Assembly: GCA_964607915.1 (NCBI GenBank)
Contig: CAZSMU010000003.1
Span: 1 to 60,928 of the forward strand
DNA from: JADJPL01 sp964607915
Lineage (GTDB): Bacteria > Bacteroidota > Bacteroidia > Chitinophagales > Saprospiraceae
Direction of reading: 5' to 3'
Length of the DNA: 60,928 nt
In this document: positions 50,522-58,423 of the stretch, piece by piece
Layout of the letters: each line of letters begins with the position of its first letter
Position numbering within the stretch: the first letter of the stretch is position 1
Program-made: the position numbers and the translations under genes
The notes under the pieces: generated by a model
Told to the model about the DNA's origin: nothing
Seen by the model: only the letters and a program-made list of their open reading frames with translations
Databases searched by the model: none

Positions 50522-50540
50522 CCGGGCCAACGCGGCCCGG
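50522..50540 (-). terminator. Possible weak terminator hairpin after the Rieske gene
   Basis: CCGGGCC and GGCCCGG pair perfectly around AACGC, 23 bases beyond the Rieske stop on the minus strand. No T-run follows, so this may be a stabilising hairpin and not a true terminator. Confidence 0.35.
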
Positions 50541-50562
50541 CAGAACATACCGGATAGCGCTC

Positions 50563-50982
50563 TTAGCTTACCGTGAGGGTATTTCCCTGTATGGAAACGG
50601 AATATCGGGGGAGTGCGGAGGTGGACTGTCCCCCTACGTTCACTCCACTGGTATTGAAACGCGCCCCATGGTTGGGGCAGATGAACTCCCGGGCACCTGC
50701 ATTCCAGTTGACGTCGGTACCCTGATGGGTACAGGCCCGCTGCACTGCCACGAAAGAGGAAGGAACATTTCCTGCGGCCAGGCGCACCACGATTACATTG
50801 GGGCCCGTCACGAATGCCCCTATCGCGAGCAGCTCCGCGCCGAGATCCACCGTGAGGCGGCTGTTGCTCGGGGGGGTACCCGGATCGGGTATGGGATCTT
50901 CTTTGGTACAGGCACCCATACAAATGGCGCAGGTCAGCAGAACCGGCTTGTGCATTTCTTTCAAAAACACCCTTCTGTTCAT
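50563..50982 (-). CDS. Rieske iron-sulfur lipoprotein
   Basis: The 139-residue protein starts MNRRVFLKEMHKP, which fits a twin-arginine signal, and has a lipobox ending in MGAC. The Rieske ligands are in RACTHQGTDVNW (C-x-H) and ICPNHGARFN (C-x2-H). It is a small membrane-anchored electron carrier; no cytochrome b or oxygenase partner lies near. The start at 50982 was chosen because the upstream part of the frame is not signal-like. It is followed by fni on the same strand after 182 bases. Confidence 0.87.
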   Translation of the reverse strand: MNRRVFLKEMHKPVLLTCAICMGACTKEDPIPDPGTPPSNSRLTVDLGAELLAIGAFVTGPNVIVVRLAAGNVPSSFVAVQRACTHQGTDVNWNAGAREFICPNHGARFNTSGVNVGGQSTSALPRYSVSIQGNTLTVS

Positions 50983-51145
50983 AACGTACTGTTTTATTGC
51001 ATGTAACACAGCACCCGGAGAAAGGTTTTTACGATTCTCCCCCGCCACGACGACCGGGAAGCGCCACGATTATCACAACAGGTCAAAATTTTCGCTGTTT
51101 TTCAATTTATTAGGTAAAAAAAGATTGAAGTTTTTTTTCGAAAAG

Positions 51146-51177
51146 TTTGCGCAATGTGCAAAAGGCACCTACATTTG
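51146..51177 (+). promoter_or_regulatory. Promoter of the rplM-rpsI run
   Basis: TTTG at 51146-51149 and TACATTTG at 51170-51177 are separated by 20 bases, a full match to the Bacteroidota pattern TTTG-N19/21-TAnnTTTG. The start codon of rplM is 57 bases downstream. It is the best promoter in the window. Confidence 0.75.
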
Positions 51178-51233
51178 CACCACTTTAGTAAAAAACGCGA
51201 ATACACATTCTTCATCATTAAACAGCAATTGTT

Positions 51234-51677
51234 GTGGATACTCGGAGTTACAAGACGATACACGCGAACAAAGGGACTGTGGAGCGCAAATGGCACATCA
51301 TAGATGCAGAGGGCGAGATAGTAGGCCGCCTTTGCTCGCGCATTGCTTCCGTACTGCGCGGCAAGCACAAGCCCTCTTATACCCCGCATTTCGATGCAGG
51401 GGACTATGTCATTGTGGTCAATGCGGAAAAAGTACGGTTCACAGGCCAGAAACTGTTCCAAAAAGAATACCAGACCTATTCCGGCTACCCCGGCGGGCAG
51501 AAAATCGCCACGGCGAAAGAAGTGCTCAGCAAGCGTCCCATCCTGGTGGTCGAGCGCGGTGTGAAAGGCATGTTGCCCAAGAATCGCCTGGGACGGGCCA
51601 TGTTCAAAAAGCTTTTCGTCTATGAGGGCGCGGAACACCCACACGCTGCCCAACAGCCGGAACCGCTCAATCTTTAA
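51234..51677 (+). CDS. rplM: 50S ribosomal protein L13
   Basis: L13 is an early-binding protein of the large subunit. The 147-residue product has the family segments KWHIIDAEGEIVGRLCSRIA, LRGKHKPSYTPHFDAGDYV and VKGMLPKNRLGRAMFKKLFV. Translation probably starts at GTG 51234; there is no ATG at a suitable place, and the residues that follow (DTRSYKTIHANK) match the expected N-terminus. rpsI follows after 52 bases, the usual pairing. Confidence 0.95.
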   Translation: MDTRSYKTIHANKGTVERKWHIIDAEGEIVGRLCSRIASVLRGKHKPSYTPHFDAGDYVIVVNAEKVRFTGQKLFQKEYQTYSGYPGGQKIATAKEVLSKRPILVVERGVKGMLPKNRLGRAMFKKLFVYEGAEHPHAAQQPEPLNL

Positions 51678-51729
51678 TCCAGTTCTCTCAAAGTTCGAAA
51701 AACACGGACGCTAAATATTGCTTACGCGT

Positions 51730-52116
51730 ATGGATATGATTAATGCAACAGGTAGAAGAAAGGCCTCTGTGGCCCGTGTTTACCTGAAAAAAGGCGAAGG
51801 AAAAATCGAGATCAACGGTCGGGAGCTCAAAGAGTACTTCCCCCAGATCCACATTCAGACGGCGGTGACGGCTCCCCTGGAAACGGTAGAAGTGGCCAGC
51901 CTGTACGATATCAAGGTCAATGTGATGGGCGGCGGGTTCAAAGGCCAGGCCGAAGCGGTGCGCATGGGCATCTCCCGCGCATTGGTCCAGTTGAACGAAG
52001 ACTTCCGCAAGCCCCTCAAGTCCCGCAAGTTCCTCACCCGGGATGCGCGCGAAGTCGAACGCAAAAAGTACGGCAAACCCAAGGCGCGCAAGAGCTTCCA
52101 GTTCAGCAAGCGCTAA
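51730..52116 (+). CDS. rpsI: 30S ribosomal protein S9
   Basis: S9 contacts the P-site tRNA with its C-terminal tail. The 128-residue product has INATGRRKASVARVYLKKG, GGGFKGQAEAVRMGISRAL and the basic ending KARKSFQFSKR. The last Arg of the tail is the one that reaches the P site. ATG 51736 is another possible start two codons on. It forms the usual rplM-rpsI pair, with rpsB 42 bases downstream. Confidence 0.95.
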   Translation: MDMINATGRRKASVARVYLKKGEGKIEINGRELKEYFPQIHIQTAVTAPLETVEVASLYDIKVNVMGGGFKGQAEAVRMGISRALVQLNEDFRKPLKSRKFLTRDAREVERKKYGKPKARKSFQFSKR

Positions 52117-52158
52117 TGCACAACGCCTCTTTTTCCTTATCTTTTTAACTTGGAAAAA

Positions 52159-52890
52159 ATGAACAAACCAACTTATAAAGAATTGCTCGATGCCGGTGTG
52201 CACTTCGGCCACCTCAAGAAAAAGTGGAACCCGAAAATGTCTCCCTATATCTTTATGGAACACCGCGGCATCCACATCATCGACCTCAACCGCACGTCCG
52301 AGTGCCTGGATCGCGCTGCGAACGCTATGCGCCAGCTCGCCAAGTCGGGTAAGAAAATCATGTTCGTGGCCACCAAAAAGCAGGCCCGCGACATCGTCTC
52401 CAATGCCGCTAAAAGCGTGGGCATGCCCTTCGTCACCGNNNNNNNNNNGCGCTGGCTCGGCGGTATGATGACGAACTTCAACACCGTGCGCCGCTCCGTC
52501 AAGAAAATGCAAAACATCGAGCGCATGCTCGGCGACGGCTCCCTCACCAGCGTCACCAAAAAGGAACGCCTCACGCTTACTCGTGAACGCGATAAACTCG
52601 ACAAGGTGCTCGGCGGCATCTCTACCCTCTCCCGCCTGCCGGCAGCCATCTTCATCGTGGATATCGAACACGAACACATCGCCGTAGCAGAAGCACAACG
52701 CCTCGGAGTCCGCACCTTCGGTATCGTAGATACCAATGCAGACCCCAACAAGGTGGATTTCCCCATCCCGGGCAACGACGACGCTTCCAAATCCATCCGC
52801 ATCATCACGGAATACATGGTGCAGGCCATCCGCGAAGGGTTGGAAGAGCGCAAGTCTATCAAGCCGGAAAAGGAAGAAGCCGCAGGTTAA
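52159..52890 (+). CDS. rpsB: 30S ribosomal protein S2 (contains 10-N gap)
   Basis: S2 joins the small subunit late and is needed for S1 binding. The product has ELLDAGVHFGHLKKKWNPKM at the N-terminus, RWLGGMMTNFNTVRRSVKK and DTNADPNKVDFPIPGNDDA. The reading frame is kept across ten N at 52439-52448, but S2 proteins normally read VTERWLGG here. A single A in place of the ten N would restore that, so the gap probably adds three false residues. The ATG at 52159 is preferred over TTG 52150. tsf follows after 39 bases. Confidence 0.94.
   Translation: MNKPTYKELLDAGVHFGHLKKKWNPKMSPYIFMEHRGIHIIDLNRTSECLDRAANAMRQLAKSGKKIMFVATKKQARDIVSNAAKSVGMPFVTXXXXRWLGGMMTNFNTVRRSVKKMQNIERMLGDGSLTSVTKKERLTLTRERDKLDKVLGGISTLSRLPAAIFIVDIEHEHIAVAEAQRLGVRTFGIVDTNADPNKVDFPIPGNDDASKSIRIITEYMVQAIREGLEERKSIKPEKEEAAG
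52439..52448. other. Assembly gap (10 N) inside rpsB
   Basis: Ten N interrupt the coding sequence between GTCACCG and GCGCTGG. The expected protein has one Glu codon (GAG) across this join, so the true missing length is probably one base. Confidence 0.85.
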
Positions 52891-52929
52891 TCGCTCCTGA
52901 CTTTTTTTACCACCAACCACCAAATTATA

Positions 52930-53766
52930 ATGAGCGCAAATATTTCCGCTGCTGACGTTAAAAAACTGCGCGACATGACCGGCGCAGGCATGATGGATTG
53001 CAAGCAGGCTCTCACTGAATCGGAAGGGGATTTCGAAAAAGCAATCGAAGTCCTCCGCAAAAAAGGCGAAAAACTCTCCGTCAAACGCGCAGACCGCGAA
53101 GCGACCGAAGGTGCCGTCCTGGCTATCGTATCGCCCGACCGTACCCGCGGCGTGATCGTCAAGCTGAGCTGCGAGACCGATTTCGTGGCTAAAAACGAAG
53201 ATTTCGTAGCCCTCACCCGCAAGTTTGGGGAAATAGCCCTGGCTAACTTCCCCGCTACCCGCGAGGAACTGCTGCAACTTCCTTTCGACGGCAGCCTCAC
53301 CATTGATGGCAAAGTGAAAGAGCAAATCGGCGTCATCGGTGAAAAACTCGAACTCGCCGAATACGCACACGTGGAAGCCGCACAGGTATGTCCCTACATC
53401 CACATGGGCAACAAAGCTGCTGTGCTGGTAGGCCTCAACCTCGCCGATGCCGCATACTATGATGCCGGACGCGATGTAGCTATGCAAACGGCTGCTATGC
53501 ACCCCGTTGCCCTGGACAAAGGCGACGTGGACCCCTCCATCATCGAAAAGGAAATCGAAATCGGCAAGGAGATTGCCCGTAACGAAGGCAAGCCCGAAGA
53601 GATGCTCGAAAAAATCGCCCTCGGCAAACTCAACAAGTTCTACAAAGACAGCACCCTGCTCAACCAGGATTTCGTCAAAGACAGCAAGCTTACCGTAGCC
53701 GCTTACCTCAAGTCCGTTCATAAAGACCTGACCGTAACCAGCTTCAAGCATGTCAAACTGGGTTGA
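52930..53766 (+). CDS. tsf: Elongation factor Ts
   Basis: EF-Ts recycles EF-Tu by releasing GDP. The 278-residue protein has the N-terminal UBA-like domain (DVKKLRDMTGAGMMDCKQAL) and the EF-Tu-contacting segment VIVKLSCETDFVAKNEDFV. The C-terminal part with NQDFVKDSKLTVAAYLK follows. It lies after rpsB as in most bacteria. Two strong hairpins follow the stop codon, the second a likely terminator, so pyrH is probably transcribed separately. Confidence 0.95.
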   Translation: MSANISAADVKKLRDMTGAGMMDCKQALTESEGDFEKAIEVLRKKGEKLSVKRADREATEGAVLAIVSPDRTRGVIVKLSCETDFVAKNEDFVALTRKFGEIALANFPATREELLQLPFDGSLTIDGKVKEQIGVIGEKLELAEYAHVEAAQVCPYIHMGNKAAVLVGLNLADAAYYDAGRDVAMQTAAMHPVALDKGDVDPSIIEKEIEIGKEIARNEGKPEEMLEKIALGKLNKFYKDSTLLNQDFVKDSKLTVAAYLKSVHKDLTVTSFKHVKLG

Positions 53767-53788
53767 TTTCCTCGGCAGCATATCCCAG

Positions 53789-53832
53789 AAACGGTCAGGG
53801 GGGCCAGCAGTAGCCTGCTCCCCCGACCGTTT
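53789..53832 (+). terminator. Strong hairpin downstream of tsf
   Basis: AAACGGTC and GACCGTTT enclose a further stem (GGGGG with CCCCC, AGCAG with CTGCT). It lies 23 bases after the tsf stop. It has no T-run of its own and may protect the 3' end of the transcript. Confidence 0.55.
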
Positions 53833-53842
53833 GCCGCGGCAC

Positions 53843-53896
53843 AAAAAAGCCCTGTACAAAGCGGATTCTACCCTCCGCCCCGTACAGGGCTTTTTC
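53843..53896 (+). terminator. Rho-independent terminator of the ribosomal-protein/tsf run
   Basis: GCCCTGTAC and GTACAGGGC form the outer stem, with GCGGA and TCCGC nested inside, flanked by six A on the left and five T on the right. The symmetrical A and T runs suggest function in both directions. Confidence 0.75.
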
Positions 53897-53958
53897 GTGC
53901 CCTCTTTGCGGGTATCCTCGTATTCGCTCGTTGACAGGTCTGTACGGCAACCCTCAAA

Positions 53959-53986
53959 AGACTTATTGCACGGGGTCGTACAGTCT
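53959..53986. repeat. Remnant of the palindromic repeat, copy K
   Basis: AGACTTATTGCACGGGG is followed by GTACAGTCT, so only parts of the outer arms remain. It lies between tsf and pyrH. Confidence 0.5.
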
Positions 53987-54022
53987 GATTCTTAGCTTTT
54001 ATCCAACCAAGCCACTATCCAC

Positions 54023-54739
54023 ATGCCCAACTTGAAATACAAACGCATCCTTTTGAAACTCAGCGGAGAATCGCTGATGGGAGAACAGCGCTTCGGCATT
54101 TCCGCCGATATGCTCCACCACTATGCCAACCAAATCAAAGAAGTGGTCGATATGGGGGCCGAAGTGGCTATCGTCATCGGCGGCGGGAACATTTTCCGCG
54201 GCCTGCAAGCGGAAAAATCAGGCATTGAGCGCGTACAAGGAGATTATATGGGGATGCTGGCTACGGTCATCAATGGTATGGCGCTGCAGTCAGCCCTCGA
54301 AGGGCTTGGCGTCTATACCCGCCTCATCTCTGCCATAGAAATGAAGCAAATCGCAGAGCCGTACATCCGCCGTCGGGCTATCCGCCACCTGGAGAAGCGC
54401 CGCGTGGTCATCTTTTCTTCCGGAACGGGCAGTCCGTATTTCACCACCGATTCCGCCGCCGCCTTGCGCGCCAATGAAATCAATGCCAACGTCATTCTGA
54501 AAGGAACCCGCGTGGACGGCATATACACCGCAGACCCTGAAAAAGACCCTCATGCCACCCGCTTTGACCGACTCACCTTTGCCAAAGTCATCAGCCTGGG
54601 GCTCAGCGTTATGGATATGACGGCCTTCACCCTCTGCCAGGAAAACAACATCCCCATCATCGTCTTCGACGTCAACAACCCGGACAACCTCAAACGCATC
54701 CTCCAGGGCGAATCCATCGGAACCCTGGTAGAAGGCTAA
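54023..54739 (+). CDS. pyrH: UMP kinase
   Basis: PyrH phosphorylates UMP to UDP and acts as a hexamer regulated by GTP and UTP. The 238-residue protein has ILLKLSGESLMGE, the glycine-rich IVIGGGNIFRGL and TDSAAALRANEINANVILKG. The ending PDNLKRILQGESIGTLV is typical. In many bacteria pyrH is followed by frr; here comF converges instead, so the classical rpsB-tsf-pyrH-frr run is broken after pyrH. Confidence 0.95.
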   Translation: MPNLKYKRILLKLSGESLMGEQRFGISADMLHHYANQIKEVVDMGAEVAIVIGGGNIFRGLQAEKSGIERVQGDYMGMLATVINGMALQSALEGLGVYTRLISAIEMKQIAEPYIRRRAIRHLEKRRVVIFSSGTGSPYFTTDSAAALRANEINANVILKGTRVDGIYTADPEKDPHATRFDRLTFAKVISLGLSVMDMTAFTLCQENNIPIIVFDVNNPDNLKRILQGESIGTLVEG

Positions 54740-54762
54740 GGGCGTGTGGTTCGTGCGTAGGT

Positions 54763-55467
54763 CTAATCCGCTGCCATCGCGATGGTCGCCAGGCTGACCC
54801 GTACGCCTGGCACTTGCCGCAGCAGCGCCCCACAGGCCTCCAGAGTAGCGCCGGTAGTGAGCACATCGTCCACCAGCAAAACTCTTTTACCTTCCAGTGG
54901 CAGCGGCTTCTCTAGTGCGAAAGCGCTCGACACGTTGTCAAAGCGCCCGACCCGAGACTTGTGTGTCTGCGTCGTTGTCTGTTGTACGCGCAGCAGGTGC
55001 TGCCCGGACCAGGGAACCCCCATCGTCTCCGATAACCCCTGGGCGAGACAAGCACTTTGATTATAGCCTCGCTCCCGCAGGCGGAGGGGGTGCAAAGGGA
55101 CTGGCAGGATCAACTGTACCTCAGCAAACCAGGGTGAGCGGGCGAGCATATTCCCATATATCCGCCCGAGGTAAACCCCCAGATCCTGGCGGCCTCTGTA
55201 TTTCAGCGCGTGCAGCAAGTGCTGTACGCGGCCGCCTTTGCTGAAGGTCAGCATAGCCGCCCCGCTTTCAATGGGCAAACGCCCCCAAAAGCGCCGGGTG
55301 AAAGTATTTTCCAAGGTGTAGTGGTGGCCGGTGTAGGGCAGTTGGGCCTGGCATTGCAGGCAAATCAACGCTTCAGCAGCCATGCCAGCAGCGGTACAGC
55401 CTGGACACAGCCGGGGCCAGAAAAGGTTCAGCAGATCGTTCCCCAGAGTACGCCATCCGTGCTTCAT
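54763..55467 (-). CDS. comF: ComF family phosphoribosyltransferase-like protein
   Basis: ComF proteins are needed for DNA uptake in competent bacteria and carry a phosphoribosyltransferase fold. The 234-residue protein begins with a zinc-ribbon-like pair (LCPGC and CLQCQAQLP). ALKYRGRQDLGVYLGR, LPVPLHPLRLRERGYNQS and the PRPP-binding loop VLLVDDVLTTGATLEAC follow. The start at 55467 is preferred over 55509. It converges on pyrH with 23 bases between them. Whether the organism is competent cannot be judged here. Confidence 0.9.
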   Translation of the reverse strand: MKHGWRTLGNDLLNLFWPRLCPGCTAAGMAAEALICLQCQAQLPYTGHHYTLENTFTRRFWGRLPIESGAAMLTFSKGGRVQHLLHALKYRGRQDLGVYLGRIYGNMLARSPWFAEVQLILPVPLHPLRLRERGYNQSACLAQGLSETMGVPWSGQHLLRVQQTTTQTHKSRVGRFDNVSSAFALEKPLPLEGKRVLLVDDVLTTGATLEACGALLRQVPGVRVSLATIAMAAD

Positions 55468-55641
55468 CGTTTTATCTGCAAAGGAACGACACCTTTTCAG
55501 CGCAGTCAAGGACGAAACAACGCCTCCTGTTCCGTGTTTTTACAGGCGTTTTACAAGATTTTTTTTCGTAAAATCCTTTTTTTCAAAGAATTATTCTTCC
55601 GAATAGACGCGCACTACGCCCGCATCGCCAAAGCTGCATAC

Positions 55642-55682
55642 AAAAAAAAGTCCGAGGCGCAACTCCTGGAGGCGCCTCGGAC
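55642..55682 (-). terminator. Rho-independent terminator of the HtrA gene
   Basis: On the minus strand GTCCGAGGCGC pairs with GCGCCTCGGAC around 11 bases and is followed by eight T. It lies 30 bases beyond the protease stop codon. Confidence 0.8.
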
Positions 55683-55712
55683 AAACCATGCGTTATTAAA
55701 CGAAAAACAAAC

Positions 55713-56864
55713 TTATTCTGTAGAACTGTTCTTGCGCAGACGTACCGGGACTTGTATCCGCTTGCCTTTGCGATAGAGGGTCACGTCGATGGTATCGCCG
55801 ACTTTGGCCCGGCCTACGACCTCCTGAAGTTCGGCAACGGACTTCACGGAGCGGCTGTCCACCTCTGTGATCACGTCTTTGGGCAGGATACCGGCGTACT
55901 GTGCGGAGCCACCGTCTGACAACTCTTCGACTACGACGCCCTGCGACAGGTCAACCCCCAGTTCGTTGGCGTATTCGCTGTCGAGGTCGCTGATGCTGAT
56001 GCCCAGGAAGGGCCGCTGATAGGAGCCGAATTCGATGATGTCGTCGGCGATGCGCTTTGCCAGGTTGATGGGGATGGCAAAGCTATAGCCCGAGAAGGCG
56101 CCGGTGCGGGTAGCGATAGCCGTGTTGATACCGATGAGCTTACCCGATGCGTCCACCAGGGCGCCTCCGCTGTTGCCGGGGTTCACCGCGGCATCCGTTT
56201 GAATAAACGACTCGATGGCGGTACCCCCTCCGAGCAGTTGGATGTTGCGCCCTTTTGCACTGATGATTCCGGCAGTGACGGTAGAAGTCAGGTCGAAGGG
56301 GTTGCCTACGGCGAGGGCCCATTCCCCTACCTTGGCCTCGTCGGAGTTGCCCATTTCCATCGGGGTGAGTTTATCGCCTTCGATTTTGAGGACAGCCAGG
56401 TCCGTCTTGGGGTCGGTCCCCACTACTTTGGCCTTGAACTTCCGGTTATCGGAGAGCGTGACCTCCAGGTGGGTAGCAGATTCTACCACGTGGTTGTTGG
56501 TCAGGATGTAGCCATCCGACGAATAGATTACCCCAGAGCCGGAGCTTTGCTGCGGAATCCCCCTACCTCCGAAATTACGGCCGAAGAACTCCTCGAAGGG
56601 AGAGCCAAAGGGGCTTCCCTGAGAGCCCGTCTTCGCGGACATTTCCGACTTGATGTGTACCACTGCGGGAGTTGCCCGCTCAGCAGCAGCCGAAAAGTCG
56701 AACGTAGGGATGGCTGCGGCATTTGCGTTGACCAGCTTCACCTGGCGCGCCAGAGAAGAAACCTGCGCACTATCCGTACTGCCCTTTTCCAGGAGGCGTA
56801 TCCCCCCGAATGTAACCAACCCGCCAAACATACCTGCCAGGACGAGATTAAGCCATTGTTTCAT
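55713..56864 (-). CDS. HtrA/DegP-type periplasmic serine protease
   Basis: HtrA proteases degrade or refold damaged envelope proteins. The 383-residue product has an N-terminal membrane anchor or uncleaved signal (about 5-22) and a trypsin-like domain. The triad is His125 in LTNNHVVE, Asp155 in KTDLAVL and Ser232 in NPGNSGGAL. One PDZ domain follows (about 285-375, with VVEELSDGGSAQYAGILPKD), so it resembles DegS more than the two-PDZ DegP in layout. ATG 56864 was taken as start; a TTG lies nine bases upstream. A terminator follows the gene. Confidence 0.93.
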   Translation of the reverse strand: MKQWLNLVLAGMFGGLVTFGGIRLLEKGSTDSAQVSSLARQVKLVNANAAAIPTFDFSAAAERATPAVVHIKSEMSAKTGSQGSPFGSPFEEFFGRNFGGRGIPQQSSGSGVIYSSDGYILTNNHVVESATHLEVTLSDNRKFKAKVVGTDPKTDLAVLKIEGDKLTPMEMGNSDEAKVGEWALAVGNPFDLTSTVTAGIISAKGRNIQLLGGGTAIESFIQTDAAVNPGNSGGALVDASGKLIGINTAIATRTGAFSGYSFAIPINLAKRIADDIIEFGSYQRPFLGISISDLDSEYANELGVDLSQGVVVEELSDGGSAQYAGILPKDVITEVDSRSVKSVAELQEVVGRAKVGDTIDVTLYRKGKRIQVPVRLRKNSSTE

Positions 56865-56994
56865 AGAAATCAAGTTTTAAGTTTGGTTTTCTCTGATAAA
56901 TTAAATTAATTCACCTCTAAGAAACTTCTATTTTCTTTTCTTTGTTACAAACACAATTTTGTTTTAACACGACATTAACAGAGTGTTTTTTAAC

Positions 56995-57065
56995 AGACTT
57001 GTTGCACGGGGGATCCTCGAGGGGTCAAAAAGGCCCTTTTTAGACTTTCTGCAAGGGGTCGGGAC
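56995..57065 (+). repeat. Dispersed palindromic repeat, copy L (rearranged)
   Basis: AGACTTGTTGCACGGGGG leads into the core GGGGTCAAAAAGGCCC and a T-run. The right arm is replaced by AGACTTTCTGCAAGGGG, a second left-type arm in direct orientation. It lies between the divergent HtrA and HD-domain genes. Confidence 0.75.
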
Positions 57066-57103
57066 AGAAAAAAGCGTCTTCTTATAGCAATCATTTGACG
57101 ACG

Positions 57104-57703
57104 ATGTGGCTGAACGGACTTTCCAGACCTTTGACCGACTCCGATTTCCGGCGTGTGTTGTGCCCCGAAACGGACATGGAACACCTGTTCCTGGAGGAAC
57201 CGGAGTTCCTCAATGGCCTGGGCTGGGGCACCCCTCGCTATGGGCACCCTGAAGGCGAGGTCTATAAACACATCCGGGAAGTGCTCAACAACATTGACCA
57301 GCTCGCGCTGCCCGCTGCCCTGCGCCAGGATTTGCGGCTCATCGCTTTTGTACACGACACCTTCAAGCACCAGGAGTCCAAGGGCCATCCGCGGGACTGG
57401 TCGCGGCATCACGGGGTGCTGGCGCGCCGTTTTTTAGAGCGCTATCTGTCCCAGCCCCTTTTGCTCGAAGTGACAGAACTCCACGACGAAGCGTATTACG
57501 CCTGGCGTATGGAGTTTCTGCAACAAAAGCCCTACGCCGGCCAATTGCGCCTGCAACAACTCCTCGACCGCGTAGGGCCCGGCCTCCAGCTCTTTTACCT
57601 CTTCTTTGCCTGCGACACCTACACCGGCGATAAGAACCCAGCCCCCGTGAAATGGTTCGAACAGGTCGTCCCCGGGGTACAACCCGTACTTTTTTTTCAA
57701 TAG
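57104..57703 (+). CDS. HD-domain protein (putative metal-dependent phosphohydrolase)
   Basis: The 199-residue protein has the spaced His/Asp pattern of an HD domain: GHPEGEVYKHIREVLNN, FVHDTFKHQ (the HD pair), HHGVLARRFLE and a later ELHDEAYYAW. HD proteins usually hydrolyse phosphate esters of nucleotides; the substrate here is not evident. The start at ATG 57104 was used; TTG 57095 is an alternative. It stands between the repeat copy L and the ECF sigma gene. Confidence 0.72.
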   Translation: MWLNGLSRPLTDSDFRRVLCPETDMEHLFLEEPEFLNGLGWGTPRYGHPEGEVYKHIREVLNNIDQLALPAALRQDLRLIAFVHDTFKHQESKGHPRDWSRHHGVLARRFLERYLSQPLLLEVTELHDEAYYAWRMEFLQQKPYAGQLRLQQLLDRVGPGLQLFYLFFACDTYTGDKNPAPVKWFEQVVPGVQPVLFFQ

Positions 57704-57787
57704 TTTGAATATCGGGAACTTTTTTTTCACGCTGTGGGTTAATCTCTCGTCCCGTGGTTAAAACGACCATATTAAAACTCTTTTATC

Positions 57788-58378
57788 ATGTTTCGAGCCG
57801 TTTTACAGCAAGATTCGGGAACAATGCAAAAATCCGAGCTATTCAGGCAGGAGTTACTCCCCCTGAACGAAAGTTTGTACAACTTTGCCTACCACCTCAC
57901 CTACAACCAGGATGACGCGCTCGACCTGGTACAGGAGACCTATTTGAAGGCATTCAAGGCACTTGACCAGTACCAGCGGGACACCAACGCCAAAGCCTGG
58001 CTCTTTCGCATTCTCCGGAATACATTCATCAACCAGTACCGCCAAAAGGCTCGGCAGCCCTATAAGGTGGACTACGAAGACTTTATCGTACACCATGGCG
58101 ATGAGGATTCCCCCTTCCGCAACCAAACGGATCTCAGCGTGGAACTCTTCAACCAAATGATGGGCGACGAAGTAACCGCTGCCGTAAATTCCCTAGGGGA
58201 AACGTACCGCAATGTCATCATACTGGCAGACATTGAAGAGTTCTCCTACGACGAAATCGCCAAAATCCTGGACGTTCCGGTAGGGACCGTGCGCTCCCGC
58301 CTGCACCGCGCCAGGAAACTACTCAAAGATCAACTGGAACGCTATGCCGCTTCTCTGGGGTACTCAGAGAACGGCTAG
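57788..58378 (+). CDS. ECF-type RNA polymerase sigma factor
   Basis: The 196-residue protein has sigma region 2 (YNQDDALDLVQETYLKAFKA, then KAWLFRILRNTFINQYRQK) and region 4 (SYDEIAKILDVPVGTVRSRL). It matches a Bacteroidota group of ECF factors recognised by the QP-KVDYEDF-type linker. ATG 57824 (MQKSELFRQ) is a plausible later start. Upstream at 57714 lies GGGAACTTTTTTT, which resembles an ECF -35 element, but no matching -10 at normal spacing was found. The next gene, 45 bases downstream, is a candidate anti-sigma factor. Confidence 0.93.
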   Translation: MFRAVLQQDSGTMQKSELFRQELLPLNESLYNFAYHLTYNQDDALDLVQETYLKAFKALDQYQRDTNAKAWLFRILRNTFINQYRQKARQPYKVDYEDFIVHHGDEDSPFRNQTDLSVELFNQMMGDEVTAAVNSLGETYRNVIILADIEEFSYDEIAKILDVPVGTVRSRLHRARKLLKDQLERYAASLGYSENG

Positions 58379-58423
58379 CTTTTTTTACCAAAATGAATTT
58401 GCCTTCATCAAAAAACACGTGTC

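Noticed and set aside
51688..53859. A 723-residue open frame on the minus strand opposite rpsI, rpsB and tsf
   Set aside because: It runs antisense through three certain translation genes and crosses the N gap; it is a by-product of GC-rich codon use.
4901..57065. A CRISPR array, suggested by many repeats
   Set aside because: The copies are kilobases apart, sit at gene boundaries, vary in length and have no regular spacers; no cas genes are present.
4901..57065. Ordinary intrinsic terminators as the sole explanation for the palindromic repeats
   Set aside because: Several copies lie between divergent genes, orientation does not follow gene direction, and the long outer arms are conserved in sequence, which terminators do not need.
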